DNA from: Dialister hominis
GTDB taxonomy: Bacteria > Bacillota > Negativicutes > Veillonellales > Dialisteraceae
DNA length: 64,000 bases
Direction: 5' to 3'
NCBI RefSeq assembly: GCF_007164725.1
Contig: NZ_AP019697.1
Coordinates: 2,343,549 to 2,407,548, forward strand
Part shown: positions 17,637-26,716 of the stretch, piece after piece
How positions within the stretch are numbered: the stretch's first letter is position 1
Layout of the letters: the number at the start of each line of letters is the position of its first letter
Notes under the pieces: model-generated
The model's database searches: none
What the model was told of the DNA's origin: nothing
The model's input: only the letters and a program-made list of their open reading frames with translations
Position numbers and translations under genes: made by a program

Positions 17637-19289
17637 CAAAGTATCATTAAATTAGTAACCCCGGATGAAAATTATGAAGGATTATGCGAGAGTGCATGTA
17701 CACAGAAGCCGATAGATAAGGATGTATATCTAGCTTCTATATCACAAGATGCAATATCCGACGGTGATGAAGTGTACGAAACTGTGTCAAGACTGACTTC
17801 AACAGAAGTACTGAACAATCAGTTAAAGCGTCTATCCGCTAAAGAAAAGCTAGTTCTTATGGAAAGAAATGGATTTTATGAAGAACCAAAGACACTTGAA
17901 CAAGTTGGACAAATATTAAATGTTACACGTGAACGAGTTAGACAGATTGAAATAAAAGCTATAAAGAAATTGAGAATAAAATTAAGAAGACGAGGTTATA
18001 ACGAAAATGGAAACTCAACCTCTATCGGTGGTTTTGGCAGGCAATCATCTACAGACATTAAAGATGAGACAGTATTGTACCGGTTGGGCGATGATTTGAT
18101 TCATGCGACAGGTTTTGTTTTCGATGGAGGTTTCCTCGTTCATAAAGGTACGGAATTTACAGGCCATGAAACTCTTTCACTGTCAATAGAGTATCGTGTC
18201 CTTAGGAGAGAACTTGTAAATGAGGGTTATATAAAGAATAACGTGTTCGTAAAGGACTATGTGTTCAACGATAAACGCGAGGCTGCTATAGCTTTATTGG
18301 GCAGAATGGTTAGTCGAAAAGCTGCAAAGACTTTGTGGGATGCAGGAAATCCAAAGACTAAGGTAGCAGATAATCTAACGGATACTTTAGTGATAAATCT
18401 GTCGCAGGATAATAAAAATACAGACCAAACAAAGGAATCAGAGACTGTTCCAAATGGAGGAAATGAAGGTGGTAACGCAGCTACTGATGGTGAAGTTGGT
18501 AACCCATCGCAGGCAGATAGTAAAGCTGAGGTGGTATTGTACCAACTGAACAATGATCGGATTCATGCGACGGGTTCTATTGTTGAGGGAGGTTTTCTCG
18601 TTCATGAAGGGGCTAAGTTTTCGTATCATGAAGATCTATCACTGGCAATGTGGTGTTATGTCCTTAGGAGAAAGCTTTTAAATGAAGGTTATGTAAAGAA
18701 TAACGTGTTTATTAAGGACTATCGGTTTAACGACAAACGCAAGGCCGCTATGGCTTTATTGGGCAAAAACATTCCCGAACGAACTGCGGAGGCTTTATGG
18801 ATTGCTGAAGATTCCAAGCCTGAGGTGGCAGATAATCTGATAGATACAGCGGTGACAAGCCAGCCACAGGATAATGAGAATACAGAACCAACGAAAGAAT
18901 TAGGGACTATTCCAAATGGAGAAGGTGAAGATGGTAAAGCAGCCTCTGCCAATGAAGTTAATAACCCATTGCCGACAGATAGCAAAGATGAGACAGTAGT
19001 GTACCGGTTAAATGATGATTGGATTCAGGCGACAGGTTCTATTGTCGACGGAGGTTTTCTTGTTCATGAAAAGGCTGATTTTTCTGGGGCTGAAGCTAGA
19101 GCAATAGCAAGGAAGTATCATGACCTTAGAAGGAAACTTTTAAATGAAGGTTGTGTAAAGAATAATGTATTTGTTAAGAACCATGTGTTCAAAAGCAAAT
19201 ATGAGGCTGCTATAGTTTTATTGGGCAGACACGTTTCCGAAGAAGCTGAGAGGGTTTTGTGGTTCGCTACAGGAAGCTATAAAGTCTAA
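17601..19289 (+). CDS. Sigma-70 region 4 fused to three DUF4357 repeats; 5' end truncated by IS256
   Basis: The first ~12 codons (MQYRFTQTILHS) come from the IS256 inverted repeat, so the native start is lost. The frame then has an RpoD-like region 4: LKRLSAKEKLVLMERNGF, then TLEQVGQILNVTRERVRQIE, about residues 75-130. After a linker come three copies of a ~95-residue DUF4357-like domain (pattern ATGxxxDGGFLVHKG, then YRVLRRELVNEGYIKNNVFV, then FNDKREAAIALLGR). DUF4357 is usually found at the end of GIY-YIG nucleases and phage-related proteins. The linkers are acidic, polar and mutually similar. There is no membrane segment. Inference: a DNA-binding regulator, or the remnant of a larger sigma-like protein. 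I know of no described protein with this order. Confidence 0.75.
   Translation: MQYRFTQTILHSQSIIKLVTPDENYEGLCESACTQKPIDKDVYLASISQDAISDGDEVYETVSRLTSTEVLNNQLKRLSAKEKLVLMERNGFYEEPKTLEQVGQILNVTRERVRQIEIKAIKKLRIKLRRRGYNENGNSTSIGGFGRQSSTDIKDETVLYRLGDDLIHATGFVFDGGFLVHKGTEFTGHETLSLSIEYRVLRRELVNEGYIKNNVFVKDYVFNDKREAAIALLGRMVSRKAAKTLWDAGNPKTKVADNLTDTLVINLSQDNKNTDQTKESETVPNGGNEGGNAATDGEVGNPSQADSKAEVVLYQLNNDRIHATGSIVEGGFLVHEGAKFSYHEDLSLAMWCYVLRRKLLNEGYVKNNVFIKDYRFNDKRKAAMALLGKNIPERTAEALWIAEDSKPEVADNLIDTAVTSQPQDNENTEPTKELGTIPNGEGEDGKAASANEVNNPLPTDSKDETVVYRLNDDWIQATGSIVDGGFLVHEKADFSGAEARAIARKYHDLRRKLLNEGCVKNNVFVKNHVFKSKYEAAIVLLGRHVSEEAERVLWFATGSYKV
18063..19275 (+). repeat. Coding tandem repeat with 462-bp period
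   Basis: Repeat starts at 18063, 18525 and 18987 (GATGAGACAGTA, GCTGAGGTGGTA, GATGAGACAGTA) are exactly 462 bp apart, that is 154 codons for domain plus linker. The third copy has no linker. Copies differ at many positions, so the duplication is not recent. Confidence 0.85.
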
Positions 19290-19364
19290 TGAATCAATCA
19301 CGTATTGTACGGAAGCTATTGTTTTATTGGCACTAACGAAATAGTGTAGCCATGGTTTACATGC

Positions 19365-19404
19365 AAAAAGCTGTCAAAGTGAGACTCACTTTGACAGCTT
19401 TTCC
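19365..19404. terminator. Bidirectional terminator
   Basis: Perfect 18-bp arms starting AAAAGCTGTCAAAG around a single loop base. It serves both the sigma4-DUF4357 gene (+) and the convergent yigZ-type gene (-). Confidence 0.9.
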
Positions 19405-19406
19405 TT

Positions 19407-20048
19407 TTACTCCCTCTCCACTTCCATCATCACGTATTCTTCTCCGTCGTTCTGGATTTCTGCTTTTCCTCCTGTGGCGTCGGTGAGCCAGCGGGTGTGG
19501 GTTTCGGCTTTGTCTGGGAGGGTGAGGAAGGTGACGGTGACTTTGTCGGAGAATTGTCGGTCTTTCACGATAATGTCAGTGCCTTTGATGTGGTTTTCGA
19601 AGGCGCCGGCTGTGGTGTAAGGGAAGGAGACGGTGTATTTTTCGTGCGGGGTGTAGCGGACGAGGTCGGCTTCTTTGACGGCGTCGGCGAGGGACTGGGT
19701 GTAGGCCCGGGTGAGGCCGCCGGCGCCTAGTTTGATGCCGCCGAACCAGCGGGTGACGATGGCGAGGGTGTTCGTGAGTTCGTTCATCTGGAGGACGTGC
19801 AGCATGGGATGGCCGGCTGTGCCCTGGGGTTCGCCGTCGTCGCTGGATTTCTCGTAGATTCTCTCGGTTCCGATGCGGTAGGCGGAGCAGTTATGGGTGG
19901 CGTCTCTCTTTTCTTTTTTCATTTTCGCGATGGCTTCCTGGGCTTCTTCTTCGTCTTTGACGGGGATGAGGGTGGCCAGGAAGATGGATTTCTTGATTTC
20001 CAGTTCTTTCTGGAAGGTCGCCCTTGGGGCGGTGTATGGGATGAGCAT
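19407..20048 (-). CDS. YigZ/IMPACT family protein
   Basis: A 213-residue protein of the YigZ (UPF0029/IMPACT) family, whose biochemical role is poorly known; the eukaryotic relatives regulate GCN2. The diagnostic core is RWFGGIKLGAGGLTRAY (about 103-119), preceded by SDDGEPQGTAGHPML. A C-terminal DUF1949-like domain follows. I chose the ATG at 20048 because AAGGAG lies 8 nt upstream; a GTG three codons earlier overlaps the site. Confidence 0.93.
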   Translation of the reverse strand: MLIPYTAPRATFQKELEIKKSIFLATLIPVKDEEEAQEAIAKMKKEKRDATHNCSAYRIGTERIYEKSSDDGEPQGTAGHPMLHVLQMNELTNTLAIVTRWFGGIKLGAGGLTRAYTQSLADAVKEADLVRYTPHEKYTVSFPYTTAGAFENHIKGTDIIVKDRQFSDKVTVTFLTLPDKAETHTRWLTDATGGKAEIQNDGEEYVMMEVERE

Positions 20049-20099
20049 GGCTTTCACTCCTTTTCTTTTGATTGTACCATGGGAGAAGCGGAGTTAGGA

Positions 20100-20536
20100 G
20101 AGGGGGAGAACAATAAAACCTTACAACCGCAGCTTTGCTGCGTGGGAATCAACCCTATCCACCGCGAAGCGGTTCCCCTTCCCCGTCTGGGAAGGCGAGT
20201 TTAAAACCATACGACCGGACTTCGCCAGTGGAAATGCACCTTTTTGAAAACCATACAACCAAGGCTAACGCCTTGAGGAAATGCAACTCATCCGCCCCGT
20301 ACACTAACATATGAGACATTTGTGTTGCTACCTCTGGTGTCAACTGGTATACGGCGCACCTTCCCTTTCAGGGCAAGGTCAAAGGCCATCAGCTCCCCCT
20401 ACGGGGCGAGCTCTGACACCATTTCCTTGCTGTCGCAAGGGGAAAACAAGCAAACCTCGCTGCGCCTTGAGGAAAACCATACAACCGCAGCTTTACTGCG
20501 TGGGAACTACTGTATTCGTCGCTTTCGCCGCCACCT
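20100..20536. repeat. Extragenic repeat modules, target of the IS110 insertion
   Basis: Modules include CCGCAGCTTTGCTGCG, ACCGCGAAGCGGT, CTTCCCCGTCTGGGAAGG, CTCCCCCTACGGGGCGAG and GAACTACTGTATTCGTCGC. The last is cut at CACCT (20532-20536) and continues beyond the IS110 element as TCTCCTTTTGGAGC. Short ORFs here are repeat-derived. Confidence 0.75.
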
Positions 20537-20599
20537 AGTACCATATAAGTGTAGTCAGATAGGTCGCTCCTATCTACTGCACTTATTTTTTCATATGAT

Positions 20600-20760
20600 A
20601 AGGGAAGCAGTTGGTCTGTCGAAAGCCCACCTTGGTGCAGATGCTTTTTACTGCCACCGCAGAGAAGTGCGACAGCCAACCCCTTGTTGTATGCGCCCGA
20701 GTAAGCAGGTTGTCCCTTTCATAGAGAGGCATACGTGTAACAAACTAGGTTGGGATAGGT
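20600..20760 (+). ncRNA. Candidate IS110 bridge RNA
   Basis: The non-coding left end can fold into two loops. Target loop: outer stem 20610-20621 with 20670-20680, inner stem GGTGCAG (20634-20640) with CTGCCACC. On its 5' side CCACCTT (20627-20633) equals the left target plus CT core; on its 3' side GAGAAG (20662-20667) is complementary to CTTCTC of the right target. Donor loop: AGCAGG (20704-20709) equals the element's right end (22272-22277), and ACTAG (20744-20748) is complementary to CTAGT at the left junction. This is the guide layout described for IS621-type bridge RNAs. A further hairpin at 20547-20584 precedes it. Ends are approximate; folding was done by eye. Confidence 0.7.
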
Positions 20761-20826
20761 AATAAGTGTGGCTGGCTACAAAAATCCAACTGACTGCTAA
20801 ACTTTTGTAAAGGAGGACGAATTAGT

Positions 20827-22115
20827 ATGACTCGTATCAGTGCCGGTGTTGATGTGTCAAAGAACAGGAGTACCGTATGTATTATAGACCAGGACGGGAA
20901 AGTCATTATGCGGCCGTTTCTTGTCTGCCATTCGACTGAGGAGCTCGATTTTCTTGCAGATACGCTCAAGAGGCTTAATGGAGAGGTTAGAGTCATTATG
21001 GAATCGACCAGTATTTACCAATATCCGATTGCTCTTCACCTTAAAGAAAAAGGATTTTTATCTCTATCGTCAATGCGTATAAAGTAAAGAAATTCGCTAA
21101 TACAGATTTTAGAGGCGGCAAAACGGATAAGAAGGACTCCCGCACCATTGCCAGTTACGGAATTAGTTATTGGTATAAGCGGGTGGAATGGCAGATTCCC
21201 AAAGACACCTATTTTAACCTGGATCTGCTAAACAGGACCTATATGAATGCAAAAAAGCATCGTCAGATAATCCTTCAGGAACTGCAGCATTATATTGATT
21301 GTGCCATGCCGGGAATGGATAAAGAGCTTCATTCTCTCAATCTAAACACCAAGAAGGACTTCATGCTGGATTTTGTGGAGAAATTTTGGCATCGTGATAA
21401 GATCGTAAATATGACAGAAGCCGAATTTACCGAAGTTTTCACTGCTTGGGCAAAAGAAAAGGGATACCGCCCAGGCAAAGGTAAAGCCGCTAAGATTTAC
21501 GCGATTGCCAAAAGCTGTATTCCTTATTACCCAGCAAATCCAACGGTTAAAACCATTCTCCAATGTATCGTCGACAAGCTGAGCGGAGTCAACAGGACTC
21601 TTGTCACCATAGTAACACAAATGATTGAAGAGGCCAAGAAACTTCCTGAATACCAGATTGTTAGAGAAATGCCAGGCGTTGGAGATCCATTAGCAGCAAG
21701 ATCCTTCGGCTCCGCAGGAGATATCCGGCGATTCAAAAACTCAAAGGCACTGGTCGCATATGCCGGGATAGATTCACCTCCCGATGAATCCGGAGATTTC
21801 AGTAGTACGCATAGGCATATAACAAAGAAAGGCTCGAAAGTATTTCGTGACACTGGTTACGAAATAATGATGGCTTTAAGGGCTCAGAAGAGAACATGGG
21901 AAAAGGTCAGGAAAAATCCTGATGTTTATGATTATATGCTCAGGAAAGAAGCCGAGGGAAAGCCACCAAAAGTAGCAAAGATTGCAGCTTTAAACAAATT
22001 CTTACGGATAATATATGCACGAATAAAAGAGTTATACGATAATATGGCACTTGCAGAAAGAGCCAAAACTAAAACCAGATCCAAAACCAGAGCTAAAACT
22101 AAAGTCACCGCCTAA
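20827..22115 (+). pseudogene. IS110-family transposase, frameshifted
   Basis: The N-terminal RuvC-like DEDD domain (SAGVDVSKNRS with Asp, VIMESTS with Glu) and the C-terminal Tnp_20 domain (MPGVGDPLAARSFG, then FSSTHRHITKKGSKVFR holding the serine region) lie in different frames. The break is at GGATTTTTATC near 21053-21061: one more T would give GFFISIVNAYKVKKFANTDF followed by GGKTDKKDSRTIA, which supplies the remaining Asp residues. Without programmed slippage the copy is inactive. The start has AAAGGAGG upstream. Everything else in the frame is full length, so the lesion is recent. Confidence 0.85.
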
Positions 22116-22278
22116 GCTCAATGAATTAGCAAGATTTAACTAAAGAAAAGCGCGAAAAAACCGAGGGAAAGATCGGCCTTTTTGTGCTGCCCAAAATTAA
22201 GTGGACAAAGAGAAAACGCCGGATTTAGAAAAAAGTTGCAAAAAAAATGAAATTGGCACTTGCTTTTTGGTAGCAGGA

Positions 22279-22440
22279 CTTCTCCTTTTGGAGCAAGGGT
22301 AACACCCTTAAACCGAACTTCGTTCGAGGAAAACAAGCAATCCTCGCTTCGCTCGTGGTAATCAACCCTATCCGCCCTTCGGGCACCTTCCCCGTCTGGG
22401 AAGGCGAGTATTAGCTGTGCTCGGGAAAACGAGCAAACCG
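22279..22440. repeat. Extragenic repeat modules, right of IS110
   Basis: CTTCTCCTTTTGGAGCAAGG, CGAACTTCGTTCG, CTCGCTTCGCTCG, CTTCCCCGTCTGGGAAGG. Continues the block interrupted at 20536. Confidence 0.7.
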
Positions 22441-22576
22441 TCCCTCTTTTCCATTTCTAACGAAAAGATTTCAATTTTCTTAAAAGTTGTATCTGCTCAT
22501 TAAGCGGATATTGCATTATACTGGAAAAATAGGGTGGAAAATCAGTGGGATTTTCACTAATGGTTCGGAGGGTATG

Positions 22577-23872
22577 ATGGAGAGGAAATGGCTGGCGGCG
22601 CTTTTGCCGCTTACGATGATGGGCGCGGTGTCTTTGGCTGCGAACCCCTTCGCAGACGTTACGCCGGATGACTGGGCGTATCAGGCTGTTTCGGAGTTGT
22701 CGGAGGAAGGGGTCGTTTCCGGGTATCCGGACGGGATGTTCCGCGAGGAGCGGAATGTGACTCGTTATGAGAGGGCACAGATCACGGCTCGTCTTCTTGC
22801 GAAGGAAGATCAGCTCAGCGATAGAGACAGAAGAATGACCGAGAAACTTGCCGAGGAGTATGGCGGCGAGCTCTCGTCTCTTGGCGTGCGTGTAAGAAAT
22901 CTGGAGAAGCAGCAGGGAAATATTTCCTGGAGCGGGGATTACCGTCTGCGTTTCTTCGATCTTCTGGAGGGCGTGGCTGATCCGGAGAAGGATATCCATC
23001 ATCGTGCCGGGGACATGTCGAGTTACGAAGATGCGCGTCTGCGTATTTCTTCGAAGGCAGAAGTGGCTCCGAAGGTGACGGTGAACGGACGCATGACGAC
23101 GCTCATGAGTTTTGGCGAGACGGGCGACGAAGATGTGAAGTTTGACCGGGCGAATGTCTGCTGGCAGATGGGAAAGAATAGTGCCATCACGGCAGGGCGC
23201 CAGGGGATCCGTCTGGATCAGGCGGGTTTCTTCTGGGATCCGGATGCGGCGTATGACGGGCTGACTTTTGAAACGGGGACGGATTCGTTTTCCCTTCAGG
23301 CCGGCATCGGTTATCCGCAGTCGGTCCACGCGATGTGGGGACAGTATTTCTATGGCGGCAAGTCCGAGATGGAGTCCTGGTACGCAAGGATTGCAGGGCG
23401 CGCGGCGAATGGCTCGGAGCTTTCTGCGTTTTACTGGAAGGATACGGGCACGATGAAGGGGATCCTTGCTCCTTCTGAGGGGCTCAAGGCGTCGATGTAT
23501 GGCGCGGGCGCGGATATTCATCTGGGCGGGAAGTGGGATGCGGTCGGCGACTACATCGTGACGCATTTCAATCATGAAGGCTTTGGGAGAAAGAATGCGG
23601 CTTACCGCATGGCAGGTCTTCGCTGGGGCCGTGAAATAGACGGCGTCCCTGGCAGCAAGACGATTTCCCTTTCTTACATTGCCGCGGACAGTGGCTCGTA
23701 CCTTTTCGGCGTGACGGCGCTCGATGAGACGGACGTCCTTGATTACGGGCTGATGAACGGGATGGATACCCGCTTCTGGTCGGCGTATGCCGGTTACGTC
23801 CTGACAAAGAACACGAAGGCAGGGCTTTTTTACCATCTCGGCGGCAAAGCATCCGGCGGCAGACAAAAATAA
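22577..23872 (+). CDS. SLH-domain outer membrane porin (OmpM-like)
   Basis: A 431-residue protein. Signal peptide about 1-23 (WLAALLPLTMMGAVSLAANP). SLH domain about 25-75 (FADVTPDDWAYQAVSELSEE, VVSGYPDGMFREERNVTRYE). A short coiled coil at about 80-115 leads into a beta-rich porin barrel with alternating aromatic strands. In Negativicutes, OmpM-type proteins anchor the outer membrane to peptidoglycan through the periplasmic SLH domain and form general diffusion pores. The start follows GGAGGG. The C-terminus (GLFYHLGGKASGGRQK) lacks the usual final aromatic residue, so the last strand may be altered or truncated. A long ORF on the opposite strand is a shadow. Confidence 0.9.
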   Translation: MERKWLAALLPLTMMGAVSLAANPFADVTPDDWAYQAVSELSEEGVVSGYPDGMFREERNVTRYERAQITARLLAKEDQLSDRDRRMTEKLAEEYGGELSSLGVRVRNLEKQQGNISWSGDYRLRFFDLLEGVADPEKDIHHRAGDMSSYEDARLRISSKAEVAPKVTVNGRMTTLMSFGETGDEDVKFDRANVCWQMGKNSAITAGRQGIRLDQAGFFWDPDAAYDGLTFETGTDSFSLQAGIGYPQSVHAMWGQYFYGGKSEMESWYARIAGRAANGSELSAFYWKDTGTMKGILAPSEGLKASMYGAGADIHLGGKWDAVGDYIVTHFNHEGFGRKNAAYRMAGLRWGREIDGVPGSKTISLSYIAADSGSYLFGVTALDETDVLDYGLMNGMDTRFWSAYAGYVLTKNTKAGLFYHLGGKASGGRQK

Positions 23873-23924
23873 ACACCTGGCCCGAAAAATACATGGGGTT
23901 TTAAAATAGATATTAAATTTTGAG

Positions 23925-23952
23925 AAAAAGCGTGGGATAGCCCGCACTTTTT
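23925..23952 (+). terminator. Terminator of the porin gene
   Basis: AAAAAGCGTGGG and CCCGCACTTTTT pair around ATAG with one mismatch. Confidence 0.65.
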
Positions 23953-24063
23953 GCGTGTTAGCGTCATACTGAGAAATACAATCAGAAAAATTGGTATAAT
24001 GAAAGCAAAATTAAGTCTGCGTCGGGGCTCTTCAAAGGCGGCCCGGGGAGAAAGGAGAATGCG

Positions 24064-25167
24064 ATGGGAAAGAAACTAGGAATCAAAAGTGTCACGATTC
24101 GTTCCACTGGGGGCGAAGGGGCAAGGACAGGTTTCATTGAAAAGGTGAAAATGAAGAAGAACGGAAAAATTTCCGCCCTGAAAAAGGACGGGAAGAAATC
24201 GTCTGTCCATGTCGGAAAGCAGAAAATCCATTTCCTGCTAGAGTATTCTGAAGAAATTCTCCTCCATTACCGTTCTCTTCCCGGGAAAGTGGAAATAAGT
24301 CCGGACGGCTTTGTCCGGCCGGCGGATGGCATATGGGAGATGAAGATCGTCTATGAGGACGGCCGGGTGCTGAGGGCATCCTATGCGATCGGCTGGGAAG
24401 GCTGCGGCGCTCCGCCTCTTTCCCGTTTCATCAGAAGGGCTCTCAAGCGGGATGACCTTTTCCTCCTGGACGGCGAAGACGTCGATCTGACAGGCCTTAC
24501 GGTTCATCTTTTCAGGACAGGGGGCGGCCGGCCCGCAGCTTTTGAGCTGCTTTCCATTGATTTCATCAGGGAAAGGGTAAAGCTTGACGTATATGACGAG
24601 CAGGGGAGAAAGATCACGGTTTCCCTGCAAAACGGAGCCATCGAATCACTGCGGAAATATCCTGTCTATAGACTGGAGAATCCGGCGGTGATCGATCCAG
24701 ATGAAACGTATCCGGAGGGCAGCGTCCTTTATTACCTCACACTGGAAGGCGCTTCCGGGGGCAAGGCCGATGTCGCTTCCGGCCGTTATGACAGAGCGCA
24801 TCTTCCCAGGAAATGGGGAAATTTCATGAAAGTGCTCTCGGTATTCCTCCCGATCAGCTCGTATTCCATGCTCCTGGACAAGAGCCTCTACGGCAAGCGG
24901 ACGGAAAAGAGGGAAGGAGACTACACCTACTGCGACGTTTCCTACGAGGAAGGCGGCAGTCTGTACTGCTACCTCTGTGATATCGATGAAGTGCATCCGG
25001 GGGATTATGTACGCGTCCCGGTCGGCCCTGACTATAATGAAATCGCCGCGCGCGTCGAGGATGTCTACTACGGAACCAAAGAAGACGCGCCGTATCCGTT
25101 CCACGGTCTGAAACATATCCTGGGCGTCTACGTCAAAGCGCCGCGGGATGAAGAAGAGGGTGACTGA
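24064..25167 (+). CDS. Hypothetical protein, conserved C-terminal beta module
   Basis: A 367-residue soluble protein with no signal peptide or membrane segment. The N-terminal ~40 residues are very basic. The middle is beta-rich. The last ~80 residues (YCYLCDIDEVHPGDYVRVPV, then NEIAARVEDVYYG, then YPFHGLKHILGVY) match a module I associate with the ends of several uncharacterised Firmicute proteins, but I can name no function. An extended -10 (TTGGTATAAT at about 23991-24000) lies upstream, and GAAAGGAG precedes the ATG. The AlkA-type gene begins 3 nt after its stop, so the two are co-transcribed. Confidence 0.75.
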   Translation: MGKKLGIKSVTIRSTGGEGARTGFIEKVKMKKNGKISALKKDGKKSSVHVGKQKIHFLLEYSEEILLHYRSLPGKVEISPDGFVRPADGIWEMKIVYEDGRVLRASYAIGWEGCGAPPLSRFIRRALKRDDLFLLDGEDVDLTGLTVHLFRTGGGRPAAFELLSIDFIRERVKLDVYDEQGRKITVSLQNGAIESLRKYPVYRLENPAVIDPDETYPEGSVLYYLTLEGASGGKADVASGRYDRAHLPRKWGNFMKVLSVFLPISSYSMLLDKSLYGKRTEKREGDYTYCDVSYEEGGSLYCYLCDIDEVHPGDYVRVPVGPDYNEIAARVEDVYYGTKEDAPYPFHGLKHILGVYVKAPRDEEEGD

Positions 25168-25170
25168 GCC

Positions 25171-25893
25171 ATGCCGGATGAAAACGGATGCTTCGCTTAT
25201 GGCGAAAAGGAAACGGAATATCTGAAGAAGAAGGATAAGAAGCTGGCAGAGGTGATCGACCGGGTCGGGCATGTCTATCGCAAGACCGATCCGGATCTTT
25301 TCTCGGCTGTCATGCGGCATATCGTGGGGCAGCAGATTTCCACGAAGGCGCAGGCGACTGTCTGGCAGAGGGCGCTGGACAAGTTCAGCGCTGTGACGCC
25401 TGAGGCGATCGATCATGCAAGTGTGGAAGATATCCAGTCTGTCGGGATTTCCTTCCGGAAAGCCGGCTACATGAAGGATTTCGCCAGGAAGGTCGTCCCC
25501 GGCGAGTTCGATCTGGCAGCTGTCGAGCACATGAGCGACGAGGAAGCCATCGAAGCGCTGTCGTCCCTGAAAGGTATCGGCGTCTGGACGGCGGAGATGC
25601 TTCTTCTCTTCTGCCTGGAGCGGCCGGATGTCCTGAGCTTCGGTGATCTCGCTGTCCTCCGCGGCATGCGGATGGTCTACCATCACAGGAAAATAGACAG
25701 GAAATTATTTGAGAAATACAGAAGACGCCTCTCTCCCTATGGGAGCGTCGCAAGCCTTTACTTCTGGGCCGCTGCCGGAGGGCAGGTGCCGGAGCTGAAG
25801 GATCTTGCGCCGGTGAAGAAGGAGCCAGCTAAAGATAAGAAATCACAGACTCCCGCGCGAAAACGGAAGGCCATTTCAAAAGGAGAAAAATGA
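25171..25893 (+). CDS. DNA-3-methyladenine glycosylase II (AlkA-like, HhH-GPD)
   Basis: A 240-residue base-excision repair enzyme that removes alkylated bases. The HhH-GPD fold is clear: FSAVMRHIVGQQISTKAQA, the hairpin LKGIGVWTAEMLLLF (about 131-145), and the catalytic Asp in SFGDLAVLRGMR. The C-terminal ~30 residues are a Lys/Ala/Pro-rich basic tail (KKEPAKDKKSQTPARKRK), which may help DNA binding. Its stop overlaps the start of the methyltransferase gene. It lacks the N-terminal domain of E. coli AlkA. Confidence 0.9.
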   Translation: MPDENGCFAYGEKETEYLKKKDKKLAEVIDRVGHVYRKTDPDLFSAVMRHIVGQQISTKAQATVWQRALDKFSAVTPEAIDHASVEDIQSVGISFRKAGYMKDFARKVVPGEFDLAAVEHMSDEEAIEALSSLKGIGVWTAEMLLLFCLERPDVLSFGDLAVLRGMRMVYHHRKIDRKLFEKYRRRLSPYGSVASLYFWAAAGGQVPELKDLAPVKKEPAKDKKSQTPARKRKAISKGEK

Positions 25894-26666
25894 TGAAACC
25901 AGAGAACATTGAAAAGATCCATGAATCCTTCGCCCAGCAGGCCGCTGAATTCGAAAAGCCGGGCCGCATTTTCTCGAAGAAGGAATACCTCGACTACATC
26001 GTCGCATCCGTCAATCCGGACAAGGAGGACGTCATGCTTGAAGCCGCTGCAGGCACCTGCGCCGTCAGCCGCGCCTTTGCGCCGTACGTGAAGACGGTCG
26101 TTTCCATGGACGGGACGCCCGTCATGCTTGAAACAGGCAGAAAACAGGCTGACAAGGAAGGCCACAGAAATATTATTTTCACGAAGGGCTTTGTCGAAGA
26201 CATCCCCTTCCTCGACGGGTTCTTTGATATCGTCATTTCCCGTCTCGCCTTCCATCATTTCACGGATCCGAATGCAGCTTTCCATGAAATGGCACGCGTC
26301 GTAAAACCGGGCGGCCGCCTCGTCCTCGTCGACATGGCTGCCACGCCTGAGCCGGACAGAACCGTCCGCGATGAGTTTGAAATCCTCCGCGATCCGTCGC
26401 ATGTAAGGAACCTTTCCGAAGAGGAAATGGTAGACCTCTTTAAAGGCGAGAACCTTTCCATCGAAGTCCACAGCTCCAAGACGATCCCGCAGGACCTCGA
26501 AGGCTGGATGGACGTGACGCATACGCCGGAAGACGTGAGAAAAGTCATCCGCACCGCAATGGAAACGGAACTCTCCGGCGGCAAGAAGACAGGCTTTGCC
26601 CCCTACCGCAAGGAAAACGGAATCGGATTCGATCATAAGTGGATCCTGATAACCGGAAGAAAATAA
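25890..26666 (+). CDS. Class I SAM-dependent methyltransferase (paralog 1)
   Basis: A 258-residue UbiE/Methyltransf_11-type enzyme. Motif I is DVMLEAAAGTCAVSRAFAPY (about 45-64), the acidic motif II VVSMDGTP, then FVEDIPFLDGFFDIVISRLA, and the post-motif VVKPGGRLVLVDMAA. The substrate is unknown. It overlaps the glycosylase stop by 4 nt. It is clearly paralogous to the next gene, with collinear blocks such as SRLAFHHF, LRDPSHVRNL and NPYR/APYR near the end. It is likely a small-molecule methyltransferase. Confidence 0.88.
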   Translation: MMKPENIEKIHESFAQQAAEFEKPGRIFSKKEYLDYIVASVNPDKEDVMLEAAAGTCAVSRAFAPYVKTVVSMDGTPVMLETGRKQADKEGHRNIIFTKGFVEDIPFLDGFFDIVISRLAFHHFTDPNAAFHEMARVVKPGGRLVLVDMAATPEPDRTVRDEFEILRDPSHVRNLSEEEMVDLFKGENLSIEVHSSKTIPQDLEGWMDVTHTPEDVRKVIRTAMETELSGGKKTGFAPYRKENGIGFDHKWILITGRK

Positions 26667-26716
26667 AATCATGATCAGAAAATAATAATAATAATACATA
26701 TTTTTAGAAGCAGGGC

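Larger units (their letters stand above)
20537..22278 (+). mobile_element. IS110-family insertion sequence with CT core dinucleotide
   Basis: No terminal inverted repeats, a DEDD transposase and a ~290-nt non-coding left end fit the IS110 group. Both junctions carry CT (20535-20536 at the left and 22279-22280 at the right). Joining the flanks gives CACCTTCTCC, which matches an uninterrupted repeat copy at about 37272-37282 (GACCTTCTCC). The right end (22116-22278) contains a CCGA/TCGG hairpin. Confidence 0.85.

Noticed and set aside
19497..20204. Open frames on the + strand opposite the YigZ-type gene
   Set aside because: Gly/Phe/Val-rich shadows of the - strand gene with the RWFGGIKLGAGG motif.
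20311..20762. Short open frames before the IS110 transposase
   Set aside because: They run through repeat modules and the candidate bridge RNA, with no sites or families.
22457..23947. 496-codon open frame on the - strand
   Set aside because: Lies opposite the SLH porin; Arg/His-rich, no site, no motifs. A shadow of the real gene.
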